Shown: positions 27,889 to 34,512 of the stretch, piece after piece
Layout of the letters: each line of letters starts with the position of its first letter
Numbering within the stretch: the stretch's first letter is position 1
Assembly: GCA_021299035.1 (NCBI GenBank)
Contig: JAJTGD010000013.1
Coordinates: 62,001 to 126,000, forward strand
Direction of reading: 5' to 3'
Source of the DNA: Oxalobacteraceae bacterium
GTDB taxonomy: Bacteria; Pseudomonadota; Gammaproteobacteria; Burkholderiales; Burkholderiaceae_D
DNA: 64,000 nucleotides
Translations under genes and position numbers: made by a program
Notes under the pieces: generated by a model
The model's input: only the letters and a program-made list of their open reading frames with translations
The model's database searches: none
Told to the model about the DNA's origin: nothing

Positions 27889-28235
27889 CTGTCTCTATCG
27901 TTCTTGGTTTTCGGACCGCAACTGAAAATCACCACAAAAACCTTTTGCAGCTGCGGCAGCGTCCTAGATAAGCGGACTGTTTATGAACGCCATGGTAAGC
28001 GCAGGCTTGAGCAATTACCCCTGATGCCCAAGTGAATCCGAGGGTTAAATCCCGCCCAAGCGTTGTGCTTTTTGCACCATACTTTGAACTTCTATCTTCG
28101 CGTCGATCTGCGGGCCCATCGCCCCGTCGAACGCTATGGCAGTGCGGGCAATACACTGGGAGATTTTGGCGTAGAATCAAAGCAGCTTGAGTCGGATTAT
28201 TGGCTCTCCCAACGTGTAATTTCTGACTGCAAAAC
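27889..28235. other. Intergenic gap, no gene seen
   Basis: A 347-bp divergent gap between the NosR-like gene and the truncated haemoglobin. Both promoters must lie here. I looked for an FNR/Dnr-type TTGAT-N4-ATCAA site and did not find one. Short frames in it lack SD sites and coding character. Confidence 0.6.
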
Positions 28236-28598
28236 GTGGCGCAAACTCTCTTCGATAAGTACGGTGGTGTCCCAGTCGTGACCGACATCGTCCGCGATTT
28301 CTACAAGCGGGTCATGCGGCGCCCTAACCTGCGACGCTACTTTGTGAATGTGCCGCTCGAAAACGTGATTCACCACCAGATCGCATTTGTATCGATGGTG
28401 ATGGGCAAGACCCCACATGATTACTCGGGGCGCAGCATGAAAGAAGCTCACCGCGGCATCGGCATCACCTCTGCGTCATTTGAACTGGCCGCCCAGCTGC
28501 TATCCGACACCCTGGTCGCAGCCGAAGTCGAGCAAGACGATATCGACGCAATCATGAAAAAAGTGGCCTCACTGCGCGCGGATATCGTCGAGAAATAA
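28236..28598 (+). CDS. Group 1 truncated haemoglobin
   Basis: A 120-residue 2-over-2 globin. It starts TLFDKYGGVPVVTDIVRDFYKRV with the B10 Tyr23, has the HHQIAFVSMVMGK E-helix and the typical YSGRSMKEAHRGIGI, whose His72 is the proximal haem ligand. Such globins bind O2 and detoxify NO. The position opposite the NosR-like gene fits nitrogen-oxide or redox physiology, by inference. GTG start at 28236 without a good SD. Confidence 0.92.
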   Translation: MAQTLFDKYGGVPVVTDIVRDFYKRVMRRPNLRRYFVNVPLENVIHHQIAFVSMVMGKTPHDYSGRSMKEAHRGIGITSASFELAAQLLSDTLVAAEVEQDDIDAIMKKVASLRADIVEK

Positions 28599-28623
28599 GC
28601 GCAGTACCGCCAACGTACAGACT

Positions 28624-28659
28624 TAGGGTTAGTAGTAATACCCTAGCGTAACTAGGGTA
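28624..28659. promoter_or_regulatory. Three alternating TAGGGT half-sites
   Basis: TAGGGT (28624-28629), ACCCTA (28640-28645) and TAGGGT (28653-28658). The last two form the inverted repeat TACCCTAG-CGTAA-CTAGGGTA (28639-28659). It could be a weak terminator for the globin or an operator for the toxin-antitoxin genes. Confidence 0.4.
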
Positions 28660-28735
28660 CCCAAACCAATCCGTTGACTTGCCTTCCGTTTCTGAACGGT
28701 GGGGGTAGATTACTGTCTACTGTCAAATTATGGAC

Positions 28736-28764
28736 TTGACGACATATGTCATTAAGTACATAAT
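28736..28764 (+). promoter_or_regulatory. Toxin-antitoxin promoter with palindromic operator in the spacer
   Basis: TTGACG (28736-28741), 17-nt spacer, CATAAT (28759-28764). The perfect palindrome GACATATGTC (28741-28750) lies in the spacer, a good position for autorepression. The expected transcription start falls at about the toxin ATG (28772), so the mRNA may be leaderless. Confidence 0.55.
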
Positions 28765-28771
28765 TTCTCTC

Positions 28772-29161
28772 ATGCCTTGGACGGTACTTTTTCATAATGC
28801 TTTTGATCAGGAGTTTTCCGGGCTGAGCCATGATTTGCAAGACGAACTGCTAGCACACGCCCGACTACTCGCTGAGTTTGGCCCGAATCTGGGACGACCC
28901 ACGGTTGATACCCTCAAGGGATCCCGATGCCCAAACATGAAAGAGTTACGTTTTTCATTCAGCGGCCAAGTCTGGCGAGTGGCGTTTGCCTTTGACCCAA
29001 TGCGCCAAGCTATCTTGCTTGTCGGTGGCGATAAGGGAGGTGCCGATCAGCGCCGGTTTTATAAACGACTGATTCAGGTAGCGGATCAGCGATATCAAGA
29101 CTATATAAAAAGCCTCACCGAGGCGAGCAAGGAGAGACGCCATGCCAAGAAAACTCGATGA
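28772..29161 (+). CDS. HigB/RelE-type toxin (Gp49-like)
   Basis: A 129-residue RelE-superfamily toxin. Start at ATG 28772 (MPWTVLFHNAFDQEFSGLS). Family features are LHDLQDELLAHARLL-like helices, LGRPTVDTLKGSRCPNMKELRF, WRVAFAFDPMRQAILLVGGDK and a basic C-terminus (SKERRHAKKTR). Such proteins cut mRNA on the ribosome. Toxin-before-antitoxin order and a 20-bp overlap with the HTH gene are typical of higBA pairs. An upstream frame extension to 28730 would run through the promoter and is rejected. Confidence 0.88.
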   Translation: MPWTVLFHNAFDQEFSGLSHDLQDELLAHARLLAEFGPNLGRPTVDTLKGSRCPNMKELRFSFSGQVWRVAFAFDPMRQAILLVGGDKGGADQRRFYKRLIQVADQRYQDYIKSLTEASKERRHAKKTR

Positions 29162-29498
29162 ACTAATTGCCACGTTGCCCAAAGCGCGCCAAAAGCGGAT
29201 CGAAGCACGCGCCATGGAATTAGCGACCCTGAAAGACTTGCGACAGGCAGCCCAACAGACCCAAGAGCAATTAGCCGCCACATTGGGGGTGCGTCAGGAC
29301 ACCATCTCTCGTTTGGAAAAGCGCAGCGACATGTTGCTCTCCACACTAAGACATTACGTTGAAAGCATGGGCGGCAGGCTAGAGATCGTGGCTCAATTTC
29401 CAAATAGACCTGCTTTCGTGATTCAGCATCTGGGAACAGATACGGTAGCAGCACGTAAACCTGCCAGCGCGAAAATCAAGAGCCGGGCAGTAGGCTGA
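29142..29498 (+). CDS. HigA-type XRE antitoxin
   Basis: A 118-residue protein. The HTH domain at about 28-85 reads LATLKDLRQAAQQTQEQLAATLGVRQDTISRLEKRSDMLLSTLRHYVESMGG. The N-terminal helix likely contacts the toxin, and the C-terminus is basic and flexible. It overlaps the toxin gene by 20 bp (translational coupling). By family rule it neutralises the toxin and represses the shared promoter, probably through GACATATGTC at 28741. Confidence 0.9.
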   Translation: MPRKLDELIATLPKARQKRIEARAMELATLKDLRQAAQQTQEQLAATLGVRQDTISRLEKRSDMLLSTLRHYVESMGGRLEIVAQFPNRPAFVIQHLGTDTVAARKPASAKIKSRAVG

Positions 29499-29507
29499 AG
29501 TAAGAAA

Positions 29508-29781
29508 GCTGATGGCTAGCTGGGGGCAACGCAGACAGTACGAGTAGTACGGCAAGTTGCCGCCAACAACGATAGCTCAATGTGGAGTGACAAACTCGCC
29601 ACCAAAAAGCCGATGGCTAGGCGGGGGCAACGCAGACAGTACTGGCAGTACGGCAAGTTGCCACCAACAACGAGAGCCCAATGTGGAGTGACAAACTCGC
29701 CACCAAAAAGCCGATGGCTAGGCGGGGGCAACGCAGACAGTACTAGTAGTACGGCAAGTTGCCACCAACAACGCTAGCGGC
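29508..29781. repeat. Three-copy tandem array, 101-bp period, of the palindromic repeat family
   Basis: Units start at 29508, 29609 and 29710. Each has a palindrome of about 72 bp (arms near GCCGATGGCTAG / CTAGCGGC, inner GGGGGCAAC / GTTGCC, core CAGACAGTAC...GTACGG) followed, in the first two, by a 29-bp linker beginning CAATGTGGAGTGACAAACTC. The core matches the copies at 12141 and 12267. The unit is not CRISPR-like: too long, only three copies and no variable spacers. Confidence 0.88.
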
Positions 29782-29798
29782 TTTTTGGTGGTGAGTTT
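29693..29798. terminator. Long hairpin over the last repeat unit; likely bidirectional terminator
   Basis: Left arm 29693-29712 and right arm 29779-29798 pair over 20 bp with one mismatch. The right side contains GGCTTTTTGG and the left side CCAAAAAGCC. It lies between the antitoxin gene and the convergent 29798 gene. Confidence 0.65.
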
Positions 29799-30178
29799 TA
29801 GAGTCGGACTTCGACGGGTCCGATTACATCCAGAATCTTCCAAAGCGCAATCGACACATCGTTCGACGCTTCTTCATCTTCTAACATCGTATCCAGCTCG
29901 GAAACTGTCAGTCGCTTGAACGCATGTGCGGCGGCGTCGGCTTGCTCTTCACGTAGTTGCATGGCGACGCTAAGCTCATTGACCTGCGCGTCTTGATCGA
30001 GATGTTGAACCGCACTCCGCACTGGTTTGTGCATCGCCTGCAGCGCACTGGAAAGCACTGCCGAGGAGGCCTCGAGCGACTGGGACGTCAGCACCGAACC
30101 CGAGCGTTCGAGGAAGCGCTCGAGGGCACATATCTCGCCGCGCTCTAGGTCAATAAAAAATTCGGAGGGTGTACTCAT
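29798..30178 (-). CDS. Hypothetical acidic helical protein, 126 aa
   Basis: Not recognised. A soluble, acidic, almost entirely helical protein with no TM and no signal peptide. It begins MSTPSEFFIDLERGEICALERFLERSG and contains HLDQDAQVNELSVAMQLREEQADAAAHAFKRL. A good SD (GGGGAAGC before ATG) supports the start. It is convergent with the toxin-antitoxin pair, and its stop codon lies in the right arm of the long hairpin. Confidence 0.65.
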   Translation of the reverse strand: MSTPSEFFIDLERGEICALERFLERSGSVLTSQSLEASSAVLSSALQAMHKPVRSAVQHLDQDAQVNELSVAMQLREEQADAAAHAFKRLTVSELDTMLEDEEASNDVSIALWKILDVIGPVEVRL

Positions 30179-30534
30179 GCTTCCCCGGGCTCATTGGGCG
30201 TCGCGTAGGCCGACATCGCGGCTTGGGTGGATATCCTGTGACAAGCGGAAACTACCACAGACTTTGATTACAATCCAAAGCTTAATCGGCAGCAGCAATT
30301 TGATTATTAGCCGATAATTATCGAATTTTTAATTTCCGCACTCCGAATGCCGCCGAGTGAATCTCTGATAATTATTAATAAAATAGAAAATCATTTTTTG
30401 TTTTCACCCCACCCCGCTCAAGGTTAGACTTCAATCCAGTAGCAGAGGACTCAAGCGCCGTAGCGCGATCCCCATCGCCTCGGCTCATTAGCAATACTTG
30501 GACATGATGCAGGCTTCTTTGGAGGACCCACCCC
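30179..30534. promoter_or_regulatory. AT-rich gap with two GATAATTAT sites
   Basis: A 356-bp gap without a gene. It holds the perfect palindrome CGATAATTATCG (30312-30323) and a second GATAATTAT (30367-30375) in an AT-rich stretch. The sites resemble Fur-type GATAAT hexamers, but the match is partial. The promoter of the small membrane-protein genes must lie here. Confidence 0.35.
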
Positions 30535-30732
30535 ATGGAACACCAAGCTAACGCAGCAACATCGGCTCAATCCAACGAGCCGCAAACCATTAACACTGAC
30601 AATACTGCGCCGCATAGCGTCGACCGCCCCCTGATAACGCCGAAAGAGTTTATTCGTGCGATTTACATGCTGAGTGGCGCCGCGATCGTGGTGCTCAGTT
30701 TGGCGATCTGGTTCATGATGAGCTTGGCCTGA
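30535..30732 (+). CDS. Small single-TM membrane protein, 65 aa
   Basis: A polar 37-residue N-terminal tail (MEHQANAATSAQSNEP...) is followed by LITPKEFIRAIYMLSGAAIVVLSLAIWFMMSLA with one TM at about 46-64. GGAGG lies 9 nt before the ATG in the context GGAGGACCCACCCCATGG. Family not recognised. It is followed 45 bp later by another tiny membrane-protein gene with a very similar initiation sequence; both precede the T6SS regulatory genes. Confidence 0.65.
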   Translation: MEHQANAATSAQSNEPQTINTDNTAPHSVDRPLITPKEFIRAIYMLSGAAIVVLSLAIWFMMSLA

Positions 30733-30777
30733 ACCGACCTGATCGGAATTCCAAGCCCTTACTGATGGAGGACCACC

Positions 30778-30879
30778 ATGGTCTACGCATTCTTTGCTCT
30801 GATTTTTGTCGCTCTGCTGCTGGTCATGCGGCAGACCTTTAGCCATCTCGACAACTGGCGCTCTGGCGGCGAGCACTGA
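30778..30879 (+). CDS. Very small membrane protein, 33 aa
   Basis: A frame of 33 codons with a strong SD (GGAGG, GATGGAGGACCACCATGG). The peptide starts MVYAFFALIFVALLLVMRQT (one TM) and ends in a short polar tail (HLDNWRSGGEH). The initiation context repeats that of the 30535 gene, which argues that it is translated. It is too short for standard gene calling. Function unknown; possibly a subunit or regulator of a membrane complex. Confidence 0.55.
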   Translation: MVYAFFALIFVALLLVMRQTFSHLDNWRSGGEH

Positions 30880-30964
30880 TCTTCGGCTGTTCCCTCGGGC
30901 GGCAACCAGCCGACCTTCTCCCGCTGACCAATAGAGATTAGCCCGCGGGCGGTTTTTCCTATTG

Positions 30965-30979
30965 ATACTTTAGTATAAT
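30965..30979 (+). promoter_or_regulatory. T6SS-island operator 1 overlapping a TATAAT -10 box
   Basis: ATACTTTAGTAT (30965-30976), an inverted repeat ATACT-TT-AGTAT, overlaps TATAAT (30974-30979). The ATG of the next gene is at 30987, so the transcript may be leaderless. The same element recurs at 35947 and 36659. Confidence 0.6.
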
Positions 30980-30986
30980 CCGCCGC

Positions 30987-31880
30987 ATGTCCCCCCTGGT
31001 ACCTGCAGCGGACAGGGAGCAACTCTCTCGGGTCCGGGCGTCATTGACGCAGGATGGCCTTGACTTGGCCATGATCGGTCACGACCGTCTGCAACTGCTG
31101 GCCTACGCCGCCGCCATCGCCACCGGGCTGGCAGATCAAGGCGATTGGCAGGTCCAAAAGTATGACCCGACGCAACTTGAGACCCTACTCGCCGATTTGA
31201 CGCTGGCGCGCTTCGACAGTGCACTGCATAGGCTATCTGAGCAAGCATCCGACCAGCGCGGCCGGCCACTGCACAACTGTGTGCTGTTTATCCCCGATGC
31301 GCAAAACCTCCCGCCGACACAGCTGCGTCAGCTATTGCGCCTGCTGCATGGCACCGGTCATCGTCGTCTGCGTATCGTCGCGTTGTTTAGTGGCAGTGCC
31401 CTCGCTTGCGAAGCGCAAGTAGCCGAACTGGGTAAACGAGTAGCACGCTGGTATCTGGATGAAGCGCCTAGCCATCTACCTGATCACGCCATGCAGAGCA
31501 CCATGCCTCATCAGGCAGAACGTTCTCTGCGGCAGAGATCGCCGCGCTCTCGTCAGCAGAAACCCGTACGGGCCGGCTTTACGCTTGCTGCAAGCCTCAT
31601 GCTGGCGCTTTTGTTCGGACCTACACTTTGGCCCGGCAACGATGAGGTCGCACGTCTATTCACGCAAACACTTTCGTTATCACCCGCGAATACAAGCCCA
31701 ACTTCAGCCACAAGTACGCTGGCTGGTGTGCCGGTATTCCTGGCACCAGAAAAGAAAGCGTTAGACGTCGAGCGCATTGAAACTACCGGTGCAGCCGACA
31801 TCCTCGACAAAGCCGAGACAGCCACCGACACGCTCAACAAAGCCGAAGCACCTGTTACCGACAGCGGAGCATCCAACTGA
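30987..31880 (+). CDS. Degenerate ATPase-like single-TM protein of the T6SS island
   Basis: A 297-residue protein. Residues 1-150 look like a P-loop (GspA/DamX-type) domain that has lost its Walker A: AMIGHDRLQLLAYAAAIATGL lies where GxxGxGKT would be, and the Walker B-like strand is NCVLFIPDAQNLPPTQLRQLLRLL. A basic stretch (RQRSPRSRQQKPVR) precedes one TM (about 193-212), then an Ala/Thr-rich periplasmic tail. The domain reading is inference from pattern. It is the first gene of the operon led by operator 1, and its stop overlaps the next start (TGATG). Confidence 0.7.
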   Translation: MSPLVPAADREQLSRVRASLTQDGLDLAMIGHDRLQLLAYAAAIATGLADQGDWQVQKYDPTQLETLLADLTLARFDSALHRLSEQASDQRGRPLHNCVLFIPDAQNLPPTQLRQLLRLLHGTGHRRLRIVALFSGSALACEAQVAELGKRVARWYLDEAPSHLPDHAMQSTMPHQAERSLRQRSPRSRQQKPVRAGFTLAASLMLALLFGPTLWPGNDEVARLFTQTLSLSPANTSPTSATSTLAGVPVFLAPEKKALDVERIETTGAADILDKAETATDTLNKAEAPVTDSGASN

Positions 31881-33289
31881 TGAACCTGTCGAGCGATCTG
31901 CTGCTGTTCTTCCTGCTCGCAAGCTTGGCGCTGATTGCCTTGGATGTAACACGTTACCCGATCGCACCGAGGCCGCAGGATTACGCAGTATGGGTGGCAG
32001 TATTTAGTGCGCTGGCACATCCGGTGGCGATAGTGGTCGCCGAACGTTTTGTATTGACAGGTGATTTGACCCCATTTTTGGCGTTCGACTTGATCGCTGC
32101 GGCGGCAATCGCTGTAGCAGCAGCCGGGCGCGTACCTAATGGCAAGATATTTTTTCCATTGGTTTTCCTGGTTGCGCTGACACTGGGCATCGGTGTACAG
32201 CAACTTCCCACACGCGGCTTGGGTGTTACCGGGCCACTGATGGCCGCCCTGCTCCTGTGTGCAGCATTTGCGGGGGCCGCCGCTGAGTGCAGCCGACACG
32301 CGCGCTTGCATATGATGTCGCAACGCGTCGTGATCATGCTTGCGCTGCTGTGTGGCGTCGGCGCGCTGCTGCAATTGATGATGGTACTGGTCGCTGTCGG
32401 TCTACCGCCCAACACGCCGGAGGTGGCAGATGCGCGCACACTCACGACAACGGCTGCCAGTCTGTGGCTTTTACTGAAGCTGCTGATTATCAGCTCTGTA
32501 CTCGCTCTGCGCAGCGCCAAGCACAGCGCATGGCTTGATCGGGTTGCGCGCCAACTGGTCGATAAAGCCAATGTCAGCACCAATGATCTGCTGGTGGTGT
32601 CACAGGCTTTTTATCAGTTGCCCGCCGCAATGCTGGTCACGGCGGATGACGGTCGCATCCTGTTCGCCAGCGCTCAAGCAAGGCGTCAGCTGTCTTACCC
32701 CGACACTACAGATCGTTTGCTGGAAGACCTATTCCTCGCAGCACAGCCGATCGGCCAACAACAAGTGCGCGCTCTGTTTGAACGGCCTGATCGTCAAGCC
32801 GAACTCGTACAAATCCGCATGACCAGCGTCGAATGCGGCGGACAGTCTTACCATCTGATGCAATTGGATAAGCTGCCCTTCGACTATGACATTCTGCGCA
32901 GCCTGCTAGTGGATACCCACAATGATGCGCCCCACGAAGCTAGCGGTCTGCTGGATCATCATTTTGCGATTGCGGCGATGGCCGATGGTTGGTTCCGCCT
33001 GCTCGACCCGATCGACCGCTATGCTGGCGCTGGCATGTTCTGGGACAAGCTACGACTGCTGTCGGACAACGACAGCGAAATTTCGCATCTGGAAAACGGT
33101 ATCGCGACTGCTAACGAAGCGCATGGCTGGTTGTTATTGCGGCGTGGTGGCGGGCTATCGGTGTCACTCAGAAAAATGAAAACGCCTGATTACAAACTGT
33201 TCTACCGCGTGCAGATGACGCTGGTAGACGATTTATCGCGCGCTAATGTGGATGCGCCCTACGCGGCTAGCCGTGAGGCGAGGCTATGA
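31880..33289 (+). CDS. Polytopic membrane sensor with a PAS-like domain
   Basis: A 469-residue protein. The first about 220 residues hold six or seven TM helices (LLLFFLLASLALIALDV through AASLWLLLKLLIISSVLAL). Then a PAS-like domain follows (ANVSTNDLLVVSQAFYQLPAAMLVTADDGRILFASAQAR). The remaining about 200 residues carry no kinase, cyclase or HTH motif. It therefore senses a signal but must pass it on through partners. It is coupled by overlaps to both neighbours (TGATG upstream, ATGA downstream). Confidence 0.75.
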   Translation: MNLSSDLLLFFLLASLALIALDVTRYPIAPRPQDYAVWVAVFSALAHPVAIVVAERFVLTGDLTPFLAFDLIAAAAIAVAAAGRVPNGKIFFPLVFLVALTLGIGVQQLPTRGLGVTGPLMAALLLCAAFAGAAAECSRHARLHMMSQRVVIMLALLCGVGALLQLMMVLVAVGLPPNTPEVADARTLTTTAASLWLLLKLLIISSVLALRSAKHSAWLDRVARQLVDKANVSTNDLLVVSQAFYQLPAAMLVTADDGRILFASAQARRQLSYPDTTDRLLEDLFLAAQPIGQQQVRALFERPDRQAELVQIRMTSVECGGQSYHLMQLDKLPFDYDILRSLLVDTHNDAPHEASGLLDHHFAIAAMADGWFRLLDPIDRYAGAGMFWDKLRLLSDNDSEISHLENGIATANEAHGWLLLRRGGGLSVSLRKMKTPDYKLFYRVQMTLVDDLSRANVDAPYAASREARL

Positions 33290-33768
33290 ATCGTTTCCGG
33301 CACGAGCCACAGTTGCAAACTACCGTACTCGGCAAAATGATCGAGCGGGTACGACGCGAGCATCACCTAAGTACCGTAACGCTCGCCATGCTGTCCGGCT
33401 TGAGTGATGCACAAATTCGTGCGATTGAAGAAGGCGCCTCGCATACCTTCGTCGATGAATCGCATCGTGTTGATTGCGCGCGTCGAATCGCGATTGCAAT
33501 GGGTCTACCCGAGACCTATTTTTTGCAAACAGATAACGCACCTGCCGAGCAGCGCGTGACCCCGATCGAGGCAGCGCCAGTGGACGGGATTAGTCGGGCT
33601 ATGTGGGGCCATTTACCAGTTGCCGAACTCAAAGTACTGGCATCGGTGCGCACCACGGAGGCGCTACCTGAGCTACAGCAACGTCGTAGCGGGTCGCCCA
33701 TGCTGATTGCATTGATCCTTGCGCTGCTGCTGGCAGGATTGATTCTGGGATTGAGCTTACTGCGCTAG
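33286..33768 (+). CDS. HTH protein with C-terminal TM anchor
   Basis: A 160-residue protein. Residues 15-80 form an XRE-like helix-turn-helix (LGKMIERVRREHHLSTVTLAMLSGLSDAQIRAIEEG). A linker follows, and a single C-terminal TM (PMLIALILALLLAGLILGLSLL, about 138-159) makes it tail-anchored. The layout recalls RodZ without its periplasmic domain, or a membrane-tethered regulator. It overlaps the PAS gene (ATGA) and lies directly before the LuxR regulator. It is a candidate binder of the ATACT-NN-AGTAT sites. Confidence 0.78.
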   Translation: MNRFRHEPQLQTTVLGKMIERVRREHHLSTVTLAMLSGLSDAQIRAIEEGASHTFVDESHRVDCARRIAIAMGLPETYFLQTDNAPAEQRVTPIEAAPVDGISRAMWGHLPVAELKVLASVRTTEALPELQQRRSGSPMLIALILALLLAGLILGLSLLR

Positions 33769-33790
33769 ATTGTCATTTACAATCGCGTCC

Positions 33791-34447
33791 ATGCATGCTT
33801 CCCCCTCCCTGCTGATTATTGATGATCACCCCATCATTCGGGTTGCGCTAGCCGATGCATTGCGCAAACGTTTTCCGCGCCTGCGGCTAGAGACCGTCGG
33901 CGATGCAGAATCCGGCATCGCCTTACTCAAGCAAGAAGTCAAGAAACGCAAAGCGCAGCCTTGGTTGGTGCTGATTGATCTCGGCCTTCCCGGCATTAGC
34001 GGACTCGCCGCGATCACGCAGCTACTCGCGCTGAGTGAATCGGCACAAGTGATCGCGATCTCGGGCAATGATGATGCGCTGCAAGTCGGCGCATGCCTGG
34101 GCGCTGGCGCCGCTGCCTTTATCAGTAAAGCAGCGCCTACGGATGATGCCATCACCATCGTTGCGCAGGCGGTGGAAGGCACGCTGCTCAAAGGCACCTG
34201 GTTGTCAGCGCGTGGCTTGGCAGATAGCTCGGCACTCACCCGAATCGCACTCACCGAGCGACAGGTGCAGGTACTGTCGATGATCTGCCAAGGCATGAGC
34301 AATCGCGAGATTGCCGATCAACTCGGTATCACCGAGATCACCGCAAAATCGCATGTCGGCGGTATCTTCCGCGAACTGCATGTGGCCAGTCGTACCCAAG
34401 CCGTCCTGGTGGCCCAAAAGCTCGGCCTGTTCGTGAACAACCATTAA
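33791..34447 (+). CDS. NarL/LuxR-family response regulator
   Basis: A protein of about 218 residues. The receiver has the acidic pair in LLIIDDHPIIRVAL, the phospho-acceptor Asp in VLIDLGLPG, and Lys in FISKAAP. The C-terminal LuxR HTH reads LTERQVQVLSMICQGMSNREIADQLGITEITAKSHVGGIF. I prefer the ATG at 33791 over a TTG at 33770; neither has a strong SD. It is convergent with a hybrid kinase gene, its likely partner. It may control the T6SS promoters. Confidence 0.9.
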   Translation: MHASPSLLIIDDHPIIRVALADALRKRFPRLRLETVGDAESGIALLKQEVKKRKAQPWLVLIDLGLPGISGLAAITQLLALSESAQVIAISGNDDALQVGACLGAGAAAFISKAAPTDDAITIVAQAVEGTLLKGTWLSARGLADSSALTRIALTERQVQVLSMICQGMSNREIADQLGITEITAKSHVGGIFRELHVASRTQAVLVAQKLGLFVNNH

Positions 34448-34512
34448 ATGATTACTACCACCGACAACATTGCTGGGATGTTTTTTAACCTATATCGCCA
34501 GCCAGACCGGTT

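Noticed and set aside
27889-28235. FNR/Dnr site between the NosR-like and globin genes
   Set aside because: No TTGAT-N4-ATCAA-like palindrome could be found on reading both strands.
29508-29781. Possible CRISPR array
   Set aside because: Only three units of 101 bp, with conserved rather than variable linkers, long hairpins and no cas genes.
30312-30375. Firm Fur-box assignment for the GATAATTAT sites
   Set aside because: Only part of the consensus matches, and the downstream genes have no known iron role.
31553-32374. 273-codon minus-strand frame in the signalling operon
   Set aside because: It opposes two coupled genes with overlapping stops and starts, and its product is low-complexity without domains.
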